DNA of 64,000 bases, taken from the NCBI RefSeq assembly GCF_001469955.1, contig NZ_LOPU01000037.1:97569-161568 (forward strand), written 5' to 3'. Under the pieces are notes generated by a model. The model was not told the DNA's origin. It worked only from the letters and a program-made list of their open reading frames with translations, and made no database searches. Origin of the DNA: Haloprofundus marisrubri (lineage in GTDB: Archaea > Halobacteriota > Halobacteria > Halobacteriales > Haloferacaceae). The position numbers were made by a program, and so were the translations under genes. Shown here in pieces: positions 35,828 through 43,532 of this stretch. The stretch's first letter is position 1, and each line of letters starts with the position of its first letter.

Positions 35828-35900
35828 AGTCCCATGGGGTAGTGGCCAATCCTGTTGCCTTCTGGGGGCAACGACCGCGGTTCGAATCCGTGTGGGACTA
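35828..35900 (+). tRNA. tRNA-Gln (anticodon CUG)
   Basis: AGTCCCA pairs perfectly with TGGGACT (seven pairs) and is followed by discriminator A at 35900. The anticodon arm is TTGCC-TTCTGGG-GGCAA with anticodon CTG. The T arm is CGCGG-TTCGAAT-CCGTG, and the D arm is in GGGTAGTGGCCAATCC. CCA is not encoded and there is no intron. No duplication of the 3' end is visible downstream, so no integration at this tRNA is evident. Confidence 0.95.
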
Positions 35901-36076
35901 TTCTCTCGTTTCTGCCGTTCGAGCAACTGCGCCGGAGTCGGCGAACTGGTTTCGCTCGTAATAAAGACGATAGCCGGCATCGAGTGTTCACAATATCGCG
36001 TATCCACTTACCGAGGATAGCATCTACAGTGAGAGCACCTGGCCGCTCGTCGAAGTGACTGCCACGGAACGGCAGC

Positions 36077-36856
36077 CTACTTTTCGGCGTCGACTCCGGC
36101 GTACTGGACGTTGGCTGGCTTCTTCTCGAAAGTGAAGACGAGAAAGTACGAGTGGTTCTTTCGGGCGTGGACTTGAGTGTGGACGCCGGACACTGCGGGC
36201 GTGTTCGAGCGGACCGTCACGAACAGGTCTTTGGTGTACAAGCCGAGCTGCGACTCGTAGAAGTTGATTATCTGGACGTGAGTGAGCTCTTGGGTGTTCG
36301 CGGAGACTTCGTCTTGTGTTTTGACGATGAGCGTTCCGTCGTCTCTCAACACGCGCTTGGCTTCGGCCCCTGCCGCACAGTAGAGGTCGATGACCGCGCC
36401 GTGGTACTTCGAGCCTCGTGTGTCGACGACCTCGCCGTTACTGTAGTGTTCGCGGAAGGTCGAGTGCGACCCGTCGCCGCCGGCGAGCATCTCCTTGTTG
36501 CGCCGAAAGAACCCTTCTGCGTACGGTGGGTCGAGAACGACCACGTCGAACGAGTTGTCGTCGTACGGGAGGTCACGACAGTCGACGCTCTCGCCGGTCG
36601 GTGATTTTTCGGGGTCGAGGTCGGTGCCGTGAAGGTCGAACGCGGTGTCGGGAACGTTCTTCCAGAACACGCCTTTGCCGTACGTTACGTCGGCTACCTT
36701 CGCACCCGTCTCCACGTGCAAGTCGAGAACCTTGGGAAACACGGCGTCGTTGTCAGCCCGATGTGCGGAGAGAATCAGGTCGTCGGTCGTCAACTCCTCC
36801 GGGACCTCGCCCGTGAGAGTCGTCTGCGAGGATGACCCGTCGGCGTCGTCGCTCAT
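36077..36856 (-). CDS. Orphan DPPY-type DNA methyltransferase-like protein
   Basis: 259 residues. A SAM-binding motif I variant ADVTYGKGVFWKNV is followed by DLHGTDLDPEKSP, then the catalytic motif VVVLDPPYAEGFFRRN and LIVKTQDEVSANTQELTHV. The DPPY motif indicates amino-methylation of DNA (N6-adenine or N4-cytosine) or sometimes of RNA or protein. No target-recognition domain or restriction partner is seen next to it. TTATTGG lies about 27-30 nt before the ATG on the minus strand, so it has its own leaderless promoter. Confidence 0.7.
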   Translation of the reverse strand: MSDDADGSSSQTTLTGEVPEELTTDDLILSAHRADNDAVFPKVLDLHVETGAKVADVTYGKGVFWKNVPDTAFDLHGTDLDPEKSPTGESVDCRDLPYDDNSFDVVVLDPPYAEGFFRRNKEMLAGGDGSHSTFREHYSNGEVVDTRGSKYHGAVIDLYCAAGAEAKRVLRDDGTLIVKTQDEVSANTQELTHVQIINFYESQLGLYTKDLFVTVRSNTPAVSGVHTQVHARKNHSYFLVFTFEKKPANVQYAGVDAEK

Positions 36857-37008
36857 TCTATGCGATAACAGCGAACTGTCTCCAATAAGCGCTCCCGTTC
36901 AGTTCCCGCTCGAACGGCAGCGTGCTAATGGATTCGAGTTGGTCGCACGACACTCGGAACGATAGGAGACGACAGTCGTGAGAGGGACTTCGGCATCCAG
37001 CACCCACC

Positions 37009-38310
37009 TCACTCCGTCTGCGGATTCACACTGCCCGTCTTCGCGTACACTCCGCCCAGAAGCACGAATCCGGCGAGCAACGGAATCACCGCACACGCGG
37101 CGTACACCGCCTCGAAGCCGACCGTTTCGACCAGTGGAAGCGACACCATCGGTCCGATGCCACCGCCCAAGTCGCCGAGGACGTTGTTCGTCCCCGTCGC
37201 CCGTCCCATTCGTTCGGTGGGCGTGAGGTCGGCCAGAAGCGCCATCAACGGACCACTGGTGCCGCCTTGGCCCGCACCGATACAGACACAAGAGACGACG
37301 AGCGTCGACAGCGACGAGGCCCGTGAGAGGAGGATGAAGCCGACGAAGGAGACGACGAGAAACACCAAGAGGACCGGAACGCGAGCGCCGTAGTCGTCGC
37401 TCAGTTTCCCGCCGGCGAGCATGAATATCGAAGCGGAGACGACGGTTACGGCCATCAACGCGCCCGAGATTCCCTGCGGCCCGTAGCCGAGCAGTTCGAT
37501 TTCGTTGACGTCGATGAACAGCACGAGCGTCGCAAACAGCGCGCCGAGGTACGCGAAGAAGAGTCCGAAGTTGACGAATCCGACGGTGAGCGCGGGCGTA
37601 CTCGTATCCAGTTCCCACGGTGCCGCTCTCGACTTTTCGGTCGTCACGTGCGTCTCCGGCACCTGCCAGTAGGCGATGACACCCGCGAACAGCGCGAACG
37701 CGGCGGCGACGACGAAGGCGGCCTCGATGCTGTAGGCGTCGCTCACGATACCGCCGAGAATGAGCCCAGCAGGAAATCCGAGTGTGATGCCGCCACGGAC
37801 GACGCCCATGTTCGTCCCCCGGGAACTGCCGTCGCTCACGTCGGCGGCGATGGTGTACGCCGTTGCGAACACCGCCGCACTACCGAGTCCCCAGAGAACG
37901 CGCGCGAAAAGAAACCACAGTTCGGGCGCCGACGAGTCGATGGCGACGACGTAGCCGAGGGTGGCGAACCCTTCGACGAACAACCCGGCGACGAACGGTT
38001 TCCGCGTGCCGATGCGGTCGACGAGCGACCCCGCGGGCGCGTTGGCGAGAATCCGGGCGAAGCGGTTCGCGCTGAGAATCAACCCCACGAGAAACGGCGA
38101 GATGCCCAGTACACTCCCGAGATTCGGGAGGATCGGAAAGATGACGCCACCACCGAAGCCGACGAAAAACGTGCTGGCGATGACCGCGAGGACGACTGTC
38201 TGCGGCCGTCTCACTGCGGACGCCGACCTCCGAGCGAAGACGGGTTCGTCGAGTACATGACTGACTCTCCGGTCAGTACCCCCGCGACGGAAATACGACT
38301 GTCGTTCCAC
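37009..38310 (-). CDS. Major facilitator superfamily transporter
   Basis: 433 residues from ATG 38310; a GTG at 38212-38214 (VRRPQTVVLAVIASTFFVGF) is an alternative closer to the first helix. Twelve helices are expected. MFS signatures: NAPAGSLVDRIGTRKPFVAG after helix 2, RVLWGLGSAAVFATAYTIAA, and GGKLSDDYGARVPVLLVF in the second half. It is likely a proton-driven exporter; substrate unknown. The region upstream separates it from a divergently read regulator. Confidence 0.85.
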   Translation of the reverse strand: MERQSYFRRGGTDRRVSHVLDEPVFARRSASAVRRPQTVVLAVIASTFFVGFGGGVIFPILPNLGSVLGISPFLVGLILSANRFARILANAPAGSLVDRIGTRKPFVAGLFVEGFATLGYVVAIDSSAPELWFLFARVLWGLGSAAVFATAYTIAADVSDGSSRGTNMGVVRGGITLGFPAGLILGGIVSDAYSIEAAFVVAAAFALFAGVIAYWQVPETHVTTEKSRAAPWELDTSTPALTVGFVNFGLFFAYLGALFATLVLFIDVNEIELLGYGPQGISGALMAVTVVSASIFMLAGGKLSDDYGARVPVLLVFLVVSFVGFILLSRASSLSTLVVSCVCIGAGQGGTSGPLMALLADLTPTERMGRATGTNNVLGDLGGGIGPMVSLPLVETVGFEAVYAACAVIPLLAGFVLLGGVYAKTGSVNPQTE

Positions 38311-38440
38311 GGTGTCGTTTTCCGGGAGGTTCTGAGCGTCGTATCCGGTGGTAACCCGGGCGTAATTCTCGTGAGTGAGTACCAGAAAATCGCTCGTCTG
38401 GGAGAGGAAGCCGGGGGAATCGCCCGACGCAGTGTTGCGG

Positions 38441-38463
38441 TTTCCAGTCGAAACGAAGGGGTT
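38441..38463 (+). other. Isolated ORB-like site upstream of a regulator promoter
   Basis: TTTCCAGTCGAAACGAAGGG continues GTT. It matches the origin boxes but lies 14.5 kb from them. It is also bracketed by a 7-bp inverted repeat, CGGTTTC (38438-38444) and GAAACCG (38468-38474), and lies 9 bases before a BRE/TATA pair. Confidence 0.55.
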
Positions 38464-38480
38464 GTTCGAAACCGAAATTC

Positions 38481-38488
38481 TTTATATG
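38481..38488 (+). promoter_or_regulatory. Strong BRE/TATA element
   Basis: CCGAAATTC followed by TTTATATG is one of the best promoters in the window. Initiation near 38512 would leave about 100 nt of leader before the regulator ATG at 38615. Confidence 0.65.
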
Positions 38489-38614
38489 TGTTCGAAGTCG
38501 GGCCACTTTCTGCACTGGAGAGATTCATCTTCTCGGATGACGTACTACTGACATACGTCCGACTATCCGAACACGTCTCGAACTGCCGTCTCACCACCAC
38601 GCTGTCACCTACCG

Positions 38615-39424
38615 ATGCCGACACCAACACCGCTCGACGACGTCGAGTTTCTCGCCGCCTCACCTAATCGCGTCACCGTGCTGCAAGCGCTCGCTGCCGA
38701 CGCACACACCAGAACAGAACTGTACGAGTCGACCGGTATCTCGCGGCCGACGCTCGGCCGTGTGCTCGAGGGGTTCGAGCGCCGTGGCTGGATAGTGAAA
38801 TCGGGCCGACGGTACGAGATTACGCGCCTCGGTGCGCTCCTCGCCGACGAGTTCGGCCGTCTCTTGAAGACCGTCGAGACGATACAGCAACTGGCGAAAC
38901 TCGAACCACGACTGCCGACCGACTGCATGGAGTTCGACTTTCGTCTGTTCGCCGACGCGACGATTACGGTGCCGCACGCTCCGGACGTGTTCGCCCACAT
39001 CCGTCGCGTCGAAGAACTCACTCAGAACGCGGCCGAGGTCCACTACGTCACACAGAACGTGTATCTGGACTCGATTCCCGAACAGCGCACGCTCATTCTC
39101 GACCACGGCCAACGACAGGAGATAATCATCTCCGAGGCGGCGTTTTCGGTTCTCTTCGAAAACTCCTCGGTCGCCGATATCGTCCGGGAACTGCTCGCAA
39201 CCGACAACATGACGCTGTATCTGTATCGGGGGCCGCTTCCCGTCGCAATCGGACTGCTCGACGACGTGGCGACGATTCTCCCGTACGACGACCAGGACTT
39301 CCCGTGTGCGCTCATCGAAACGAGAAACGAGACGATTCGAGACTGGGTTACAGCGATGATTGACGACTACCGCGCCCATGCGGAGTTGCTCACGCCCGAG
39401 CGTCTCTCGGAACTGGCATCCTGA
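38615..39424 (+). CDS. Winged-helix transcriptional regulator
   Basis: 269 residues. The N-terminal winged helix (about 8-75) reads FLAASPNRVTVLQALAADAH, TRTELYESTGISRPTLGRVL and RRGWIVKSGRRYEITRLG. The remaining 190 residues form an acidic effector-like domain common in haloarchaeal HTH proteins (for example EFDFRLFADATITVPHAPDV). The ligand is unknown. The gene is divergent from the MFS transporter, which it may control. Confidence 0.82.
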   Translation: MPTPTPLDDVEFLAASPNRVTVLQALAADAHTRTELYESTGISRPTLGRVLEGFERRGWIVKSGRRYEITRLGALLADEFGRLLKTVETIQQLAKLEPRLPTDCMEFDFRLFADATITVPHAPDVFAHIRRVEELTQNAAEVHYVTQNVYLDSIPEQRTLILDHGQRQEIIISEAAFSVLFENSSVADIVRELLATDNMTLYLYRGPLPVAIGLLDDVATILPYDDQDFPCALIETRNETIRDWVTAMIDDYRAHAELLTPERLSELAS

Positions 39425-39440
39425 AGAAGGCGTGACTCGC

Positions 39441-39935
39441 TCACTTCTCGACGTCGAGCAGCGCGACCCGCTCACGAACGGCGTCCGAGAGCGTTCCGTC
39501 CATCGCCGCCAACTCTCGCTCGGAAATCTCGAAGAACTCGAACACGCGCGCTCTGTTGTACTCGCCGAGTGTCGGCGTGTCGTCGAGACTCAGTTCTTCG
39601 ACGACAGCGTCGGCCGCAGCGGATTCGTCCCCTCCGTCTACGAGCACGACCAGCGGAACGCGACCTTCCTGTAGTCCCATCTCGAACGCTTGGTCGATTT
39701 GCCGACGACCGGCGGCGTACAACAGGACTTCGACGCCTCGGTCGTGAGCGACGTTCTCACCGCGCGAGATGGCTCGGTCGGCGAGTTCGACCGCCCGTTC
39801 GAGATGTGCTCGGTCGACGACGTAGCGGGCGTCGACCGCTTGCACGGTCGTCTCGTACTCCTCGGCTACTTCTCCGAGTACGGCAACGGTGCTGTCTACG
39901 TCGGCTATCTCCGCAACGCCGTCGACGACTCTCAT
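39441..39935 (-). CDS. cgi121: KEOPS complex subunit Cgi121
   Basis: 164 residues: [20 protein letters not shown], then [20 protein letters not shown] and [18 protein letters not shown], the Cgi121 core that contacts the Bud32 kinase and tRNA 3' end in the KEOPS complex making t6A in tRNA. The ATG overlaps the hel308 stop by four bases (ATGA, 39932-39935), so the two are translationally coupled. The C-terminal extension is family-like in length. Confidence 0.88.
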   Translation of the reverse strand: MRVVDGVAEIADVDSTVAVLGEVAEEYETTVQAVDARYVVDRAHLERAVELADRAISRGENVAHDRGVEVLLYAAGRRQIDQAFEMGLQEGRVPLVVLVDGGDESAAADAVVEELSLDDTPTLGEYNRARVFEFFEISERELAAMDGTLSDAVRERVALLDVEK

Positions 39936-42328
39936 CCGAAATCACCCAGACTCGACTGGTCGTCGTCTCCGCTTCCGGCACCCGCCCCGCCGGCCGCAGA
40001 CGCAGTGCCGCCCGCGGACGTGAACTCGACCGGTGCCGCCGACTCGTCGGCTTCCACGTCGTCCATCGAGGGGTTTCGGCGACCGACGTTCTCCAACACC
40101 GTTTCGGCGGTCTTCCGCCGTCCGCGAAGCGCCGCGAGGATGACCGATTTGTCGGCTTCGCGGAGGTCCGCGCGACTCTCGACGCCGGCCTCGAACAGGC
40201 GACGGGCGCGCTTTCGACCGATGTTGCGGACGCCGGCGAGGTCGAGCAGTTCCTCGCGGACGCCGTACTCGATGCGCTTTTTCGCTTCGCGGACGGCGAC
40301 GTTCGACGCCAGATTCAGCTCTCCGGCGAGCTGTTCGGCCGCCCCCAACAGCCACTCTGCGGTGTCGACTTTTCCCCTGATATCGCCGGGACCGACGCCG
40401 TATCGCTCGGTGATGCGGTCCTCGTCGACCTCCATCGACCAGTCTTCGAGGAGCTTTGCGGTCTTGAGCGCCGACAGCCAGTCCTCGAAGGCGACGTCGT
40501 CGTACTCCGAGGGAACGTGGCCGAGGAACTCGCCTTCGCGTTCGTAGCAGAGTTCCGTGTACGTAGAGCGGTCGCCGGATTTGAGGTAGAGTTGGTACAT
40601 GTCCGGCGTGCGCGAGACGAGGTGGTAGAGACCGAGCGCCGTCGGTTTCGGAACCTCGCCGGTCGATGGCGACTCCGAATTCTCGTCCTTTCGCAGGTCG
40701 CTCGCGGAGACGAAGCCCGACTCCGCTTCGCTCGCACTCGCGTCCTGCGTCTCTCCGCCTTTTCGCTCCCAGTCGCGCAGACCGTCGATGATTTCGGCGG
40801 CGCTCATCGGGTCGAGGTAGAGCCGTGAGACGGTGTGACCGATGTTCGTCGCCCGCAACGTGCCGTCGTCGCGTTCGATGAATTCGTTGACTTCCAGATA
40901 CCGAAGCACGGAATCGGTTACCTGTTCCAACCGGCCTTCGTCGTCGGTCTGCGTGGCGTACAGCGTGCGGTCGAGAAATTCGAGCAGGCTCTCCCGACTG
41001 TTGGCGAACCCGGAAGCGATGGTAGCCAGCACGTGCGTCCGGAGTGCGGGTTCGGCGGCGAGTTTCGAGCGCACGGGTTCGGGGTCGGCCCACAGATAGC
41101 GCTCGAACAGTTCGTCCATCTCGTCGGCGTTCTTTCCCAAGAGAACGGCCTCGCCGTAGGGGTCGCGGCCGGGTCGCCCCGCGCGGCCCATCATCTGGTG
41201 GATTTCCAACACGTTGAGCGGCTTCATCCCCCCGAACTCGCCGTCGTAGCGGCGCCAGTCGCGGACGACGACGCGGCGACTCGGCGTGTTGACGCCGGCG
41301 GCGAGCGTCGGCGTCGCGCTCACGACCTTGATGAGTCGGTCGCGGAACGCGGACTCGACGATGCTGCGGTGGTCGGCGGCGAGGCCCGCGTGGTGAAACG
41401 CCGCGCCCTTGGCAACGGTGCGCGCCAAATCCGCGCTCGTCTCGGTGTCGGAGACGTCTCGAATCTCGGCGGCCAACTCTGCGAGTTCGTCGCGTTCCCC
41501 GGAGGTGAGCGCCGCGTCCGATACGTCGGCGAGGCGTTTCGCGGCGGCCTCGGCGTTGCGTCGGGAGTTGACGAACACGAGCGACGACCCGCCCTCCTCT
41601 AAGGTGTCGGCGACGAGCGCGGCTTCCTGTTTCTCGCTGCCCTCGACTCTCACTTCTCGTTGACTCCCGTCGTCGAAGTTGATGGCGTTGCCGTAGTGGA
41701 CGCCCGTCTTCAGGTCGATGGGTCGCCAGTCCGAGCGGACGAGACTCGCGTCGAGCCAGTCTGCGACCTCCTCGGCGTTGCCGACGGTCGCAGAGAGCGC
41801 GACGACCTGCAGACCGGGATTTATCTTCTGGAGCTTCGCCAAGGTGACTTCGAGCGTCGGCCCGCGGTGTCGGTCGTCGACGAGGTGGACCTCGTCGGAG
41901 ACGACGCAGGTGAGCTCGGATATCCACGAGGCGTTGTTGCGGACGAGCGAGTCGACTTTCTCGCTGGTGGCGACGATGATATCGCGCGTCGCAAGCCACT
42001 CGCTCGTCGAATCGTAGTTGCCCGTCGAGACGCCGACGTCGACGCCGAACTGCTCGAACCGCTCGAACTCGGCCTTCTTCTCGGAGGCGAGCGCTCGAAG
42101 CGGGACGATGTACAGGGCTTTGCCGCCGCGCTGGACGCTCGACAGCATCGCCAGTTCGGCGATGAGCGTCTTCCCCGAGGCGGTGGGGATGGAGGCGACG
42201 AGGCTCTCGCCGTCGGTGACGCCCGCCTCGACGGCTTCGGCCTGCGGCGGGTACAGTTCCTCGACGCCCTCCTCGTGGAAGAACTCGGGAACGCCCGCCG
42301 GCAGACCCGTCAGGTCCGCTGTCTTCAT
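39932..42328 (-). CDS. hel308: Hel308 DNA helicase
   Basis: 798 residues. Superfamily 2 core: Q-motif [12 protein letters not shown], Walker [13 protein letters not shown] (about 47-58), DEVH box [17 protein letters not shown], motif IV-VI including [10 protein letters not shown] and [20 protein letters not shown]. The C-terminus has the ratchet and helix-hairpin-helix ([20 protein letters not shown]). An acidic insert of about 45 residues ([13 protein letters not shown]...) interrupts the winged-helix region. It unwinds lagging-strand DNA at stalled forks with 3'-5' polarity. First gene of the hel308-cgi121 pair. Confidence 0.95.
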   Translation of the reverse strand: MKTADLTGLPAGVPEFFHEEGVEELYPPQAEAVEAGVTDGESLVASIPTASGKTLIAELAMLSSVQRGGKALYIVPLRALASEKKAEFERFEQFGVDVGVSTGNYDSTSEWLATRDIIVATSEKVDSLVRNNASWISELTCVVSDEVHLVDDRHRGPTLEVTLAKLQKINPGLQVVALSATVGNAEEVADWLDASLVRSDWRPIDLKTGVHYGNAINFDDGSQREVRVEGSEKQEAALVADTLEEGGSSLVFVNSRRNAEAAAKRLADVSDAALTSGERDELAELAAEIRDVSDTETSADLARTVAKGAAFHHAGLAADHRSIVESAFRDRLIKVVSATPTLAAGVNTPSRRVVVRDWRRYDGEFGGMKPLNVLEIHQMMGRAGRPGRDPYGEAVLLGKNADEMDELFERYLWADPEPVRSKLAAEPALRTHVLATIASGFANSRESLLEFLDRTLYATQTDDEGRLEQVTDSVLRYLEVNEFIERDDGTLRATNIGHTVSRLYLDPMSAAEIIDGLRDWERKGGETQDASASEAESGFVSASDLRKDENSESPSTGEVPKPTALGLYHLVSRTPDMYQLYLKSGDRSTYTELCYEREGEFLGHVPSEYDDVAFEDWLSALKTAKLLEDWSMEVDEDRITERYGVGPGDIRGKVDTAEWLLGAAEQLAGELNLASNVAVREAKKRIEYGVREELLDLAGVRNIGRKRARRLFEAGVESRADLREADKSVILAALRGRRKTAETVLENVGRRNPSMDDVEADESAAPVEFTSAGGTASAAGGAGAGSGDDDQSSLGDFG

Positions 42329-42400
42329 TGGACGGAGTTGGCGCGTCCTCCGGTTTAAACTGTCGGAGGCGTGGTGGAAGTGAAGGCGATACCGGCTCGA

Positions 42401-43042
42401 CTACCTCGTCGCCGACTCCTCTCTCGCCGCCGACCCCTCTTTCGTCGCCGACTCGTACTCTTCGCGCGTAATCGTGTACCGGTGCTGGTCGGTCACTTCC
42501 CCAGTTGGCCGCGTCTTGAACTGTCTCAACAGGCCCTCGTGCGTGCCGCCGAACGACTCGATATATCGGGAAATCATCCGCTGTGAACGGTCGTTGCCCG
42601 CGGCGGCAGTCGTGTAGTAGCAGTCGAGGTCGAACCGCTCGAAGGTGAGTTCGACCATCTTCTCGGCGCGTTCGGTGCCGTAGCCACGACCCCAGAACCG
42701 TTCCGCGAGGATGACGCTCGAACTCCCGCTTCGGAGTTTCCACTGCGGTCGAAACGAGGTGAGGCCGGCGAGTTCGCCCGCGTCGTCTTCGTCCGCTTTT
42801 GGCCGAATCGTGTACCGTGCGAACGTCCGTTCCTTCCACTGGCGCTCGGCGTCGTCGACGAACTGTGCAACTTGGTCGAGCGTCTCGAAGCGAAACCACG
42901 GCATGTGTTCTGTCACCTGCGACTGCCACGTCTCCGCCTGCGCGAGGTCGTACAACTCGAAGATGTCCGTGTGGTCGTGCGAGACACGCTCGAAGACGAG
43001 GCGGTCGGTTTCGAGACGCTCGGGGAACAGCGGCGTCGACAT
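42401..43042 (-). CDS. RimJ/RimL-type GNAT acetyltransferase
   Basis: 213 residues: ERLETDRLVFERVSHDHTDI at the start, then WKERTFARYTIRPKADEDD, AERFWGRGYGTERAEKMVEL as the acetyl-CoA loop, and NDRSQRMISRYIESFGGTHE. This is the ribosomal-protein-serine/alanine acetyltransferase-like class. The target is not known. The C-terminal 20 residues are a charged tail rich in Glu, Ala, Thr and Arg. Confidence 0.85.
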   Translation of the reverse strand: MSTPLFPERLETDRLVFERVSHDHTDIFELYDLAQAETWQSQVTEHMPWFRFETLDQVAQFVDDAERQWKERTFARYTIRPKADEDDAGELAGLTSFRPQWKLRSGSSSVILAERFWGRGYGTERAEKMVELTFERFDLDCYYTTAAAGNDRSQRMISRYIESFGGTHEGLLRQFKTRPTGEVTDQHRYTITREEYESATKEGSAAREESATR

Positions 43043-43189
43043 ACCGGTATCGACGACTCGCGGTGACTTTGTCGTGCGGGGCCGCGCCGACGGTCACGCC
43101 GCCGTCGAACGGAGGTCCACCCGGTCGCTCGTACTCCACCCCGACGGCCGCGTCGTCATTTCTATGTAACCGACTGCCGAACTCCCGGT

Positions 43190-43432
43190 ATGCGAATCGA
43201 GTACGACCGCGACACCTGTATCGGAATGTATCAGTGCGTCGATGAGTGGGACGCCTTCGAGAAGAACATGGACGACGGGAAAGCGGACCTCGAAGACAGC
43301 GAGGAAGTCGACGACCAACTGTTCGTCCGCGAGGTGCCCGAGGACGCCGAGTTCGACGCGGAGTTCGCCGCCCGGGTCTGTCCTGTCGATGCTATCAAAC
43401 TGTTCGACGACGACGGCGAACAAGTGGTGTAA
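43190..43432 (+). CDS. Ferredoxin-like protein with three cluster cysteines
   Basis: 80 acidic residues. The cluster motif is CIGMYQC (Cys10, Met13, Cys16) with a distant CPVDAI (Cys64). The second ligand position holds Met instead of Cys, so a 3Fe-4S cluster, or 4Fe-4S with an unusual ligand, is more likely than a standard one. The ferredoxin folding pattern (MRIEYDRDTCIGMYQC, FAARVCPVDAIKLFDDDG) is otherwise intact. Redox partner unknown. It is followed 100 bases later by hef but is probably not functionally related to it. Confidence 0.8.
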   Translation: MRIEYDRDTCIGMYQCVDEWDAFEKNMDDGKADLEDSEEVDDQLFVREVPEDAEFDAEFAARVCPVDAIKLFDDDGEQVV

Positions 43433-43532
43433 CGACCGGTCTCCGTCCCGGCATCCCCGCCGTCTCCGATGGCGTTTTTACTTTCACCACGCTTCACGAA
43501 CCCTTATCTGAGAGAACGACGAAGCCGACCCG

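Noticed and set aside
35828..36076. tRNA-Gln as an integration site for a mobile element carrying the methyltransferase
   Set aside because: No copy of the tRNA 3' end and no integrase are seen downstream.
39942..43139. Very long minus-strand frame of about 1065 codons overlapping hel308
   Set aside because: It is Arg/Pro/Gly-rich shadow translation of a GC-rich gene; hel308 and the GNAT gene in other frames carry the recognisable domains.
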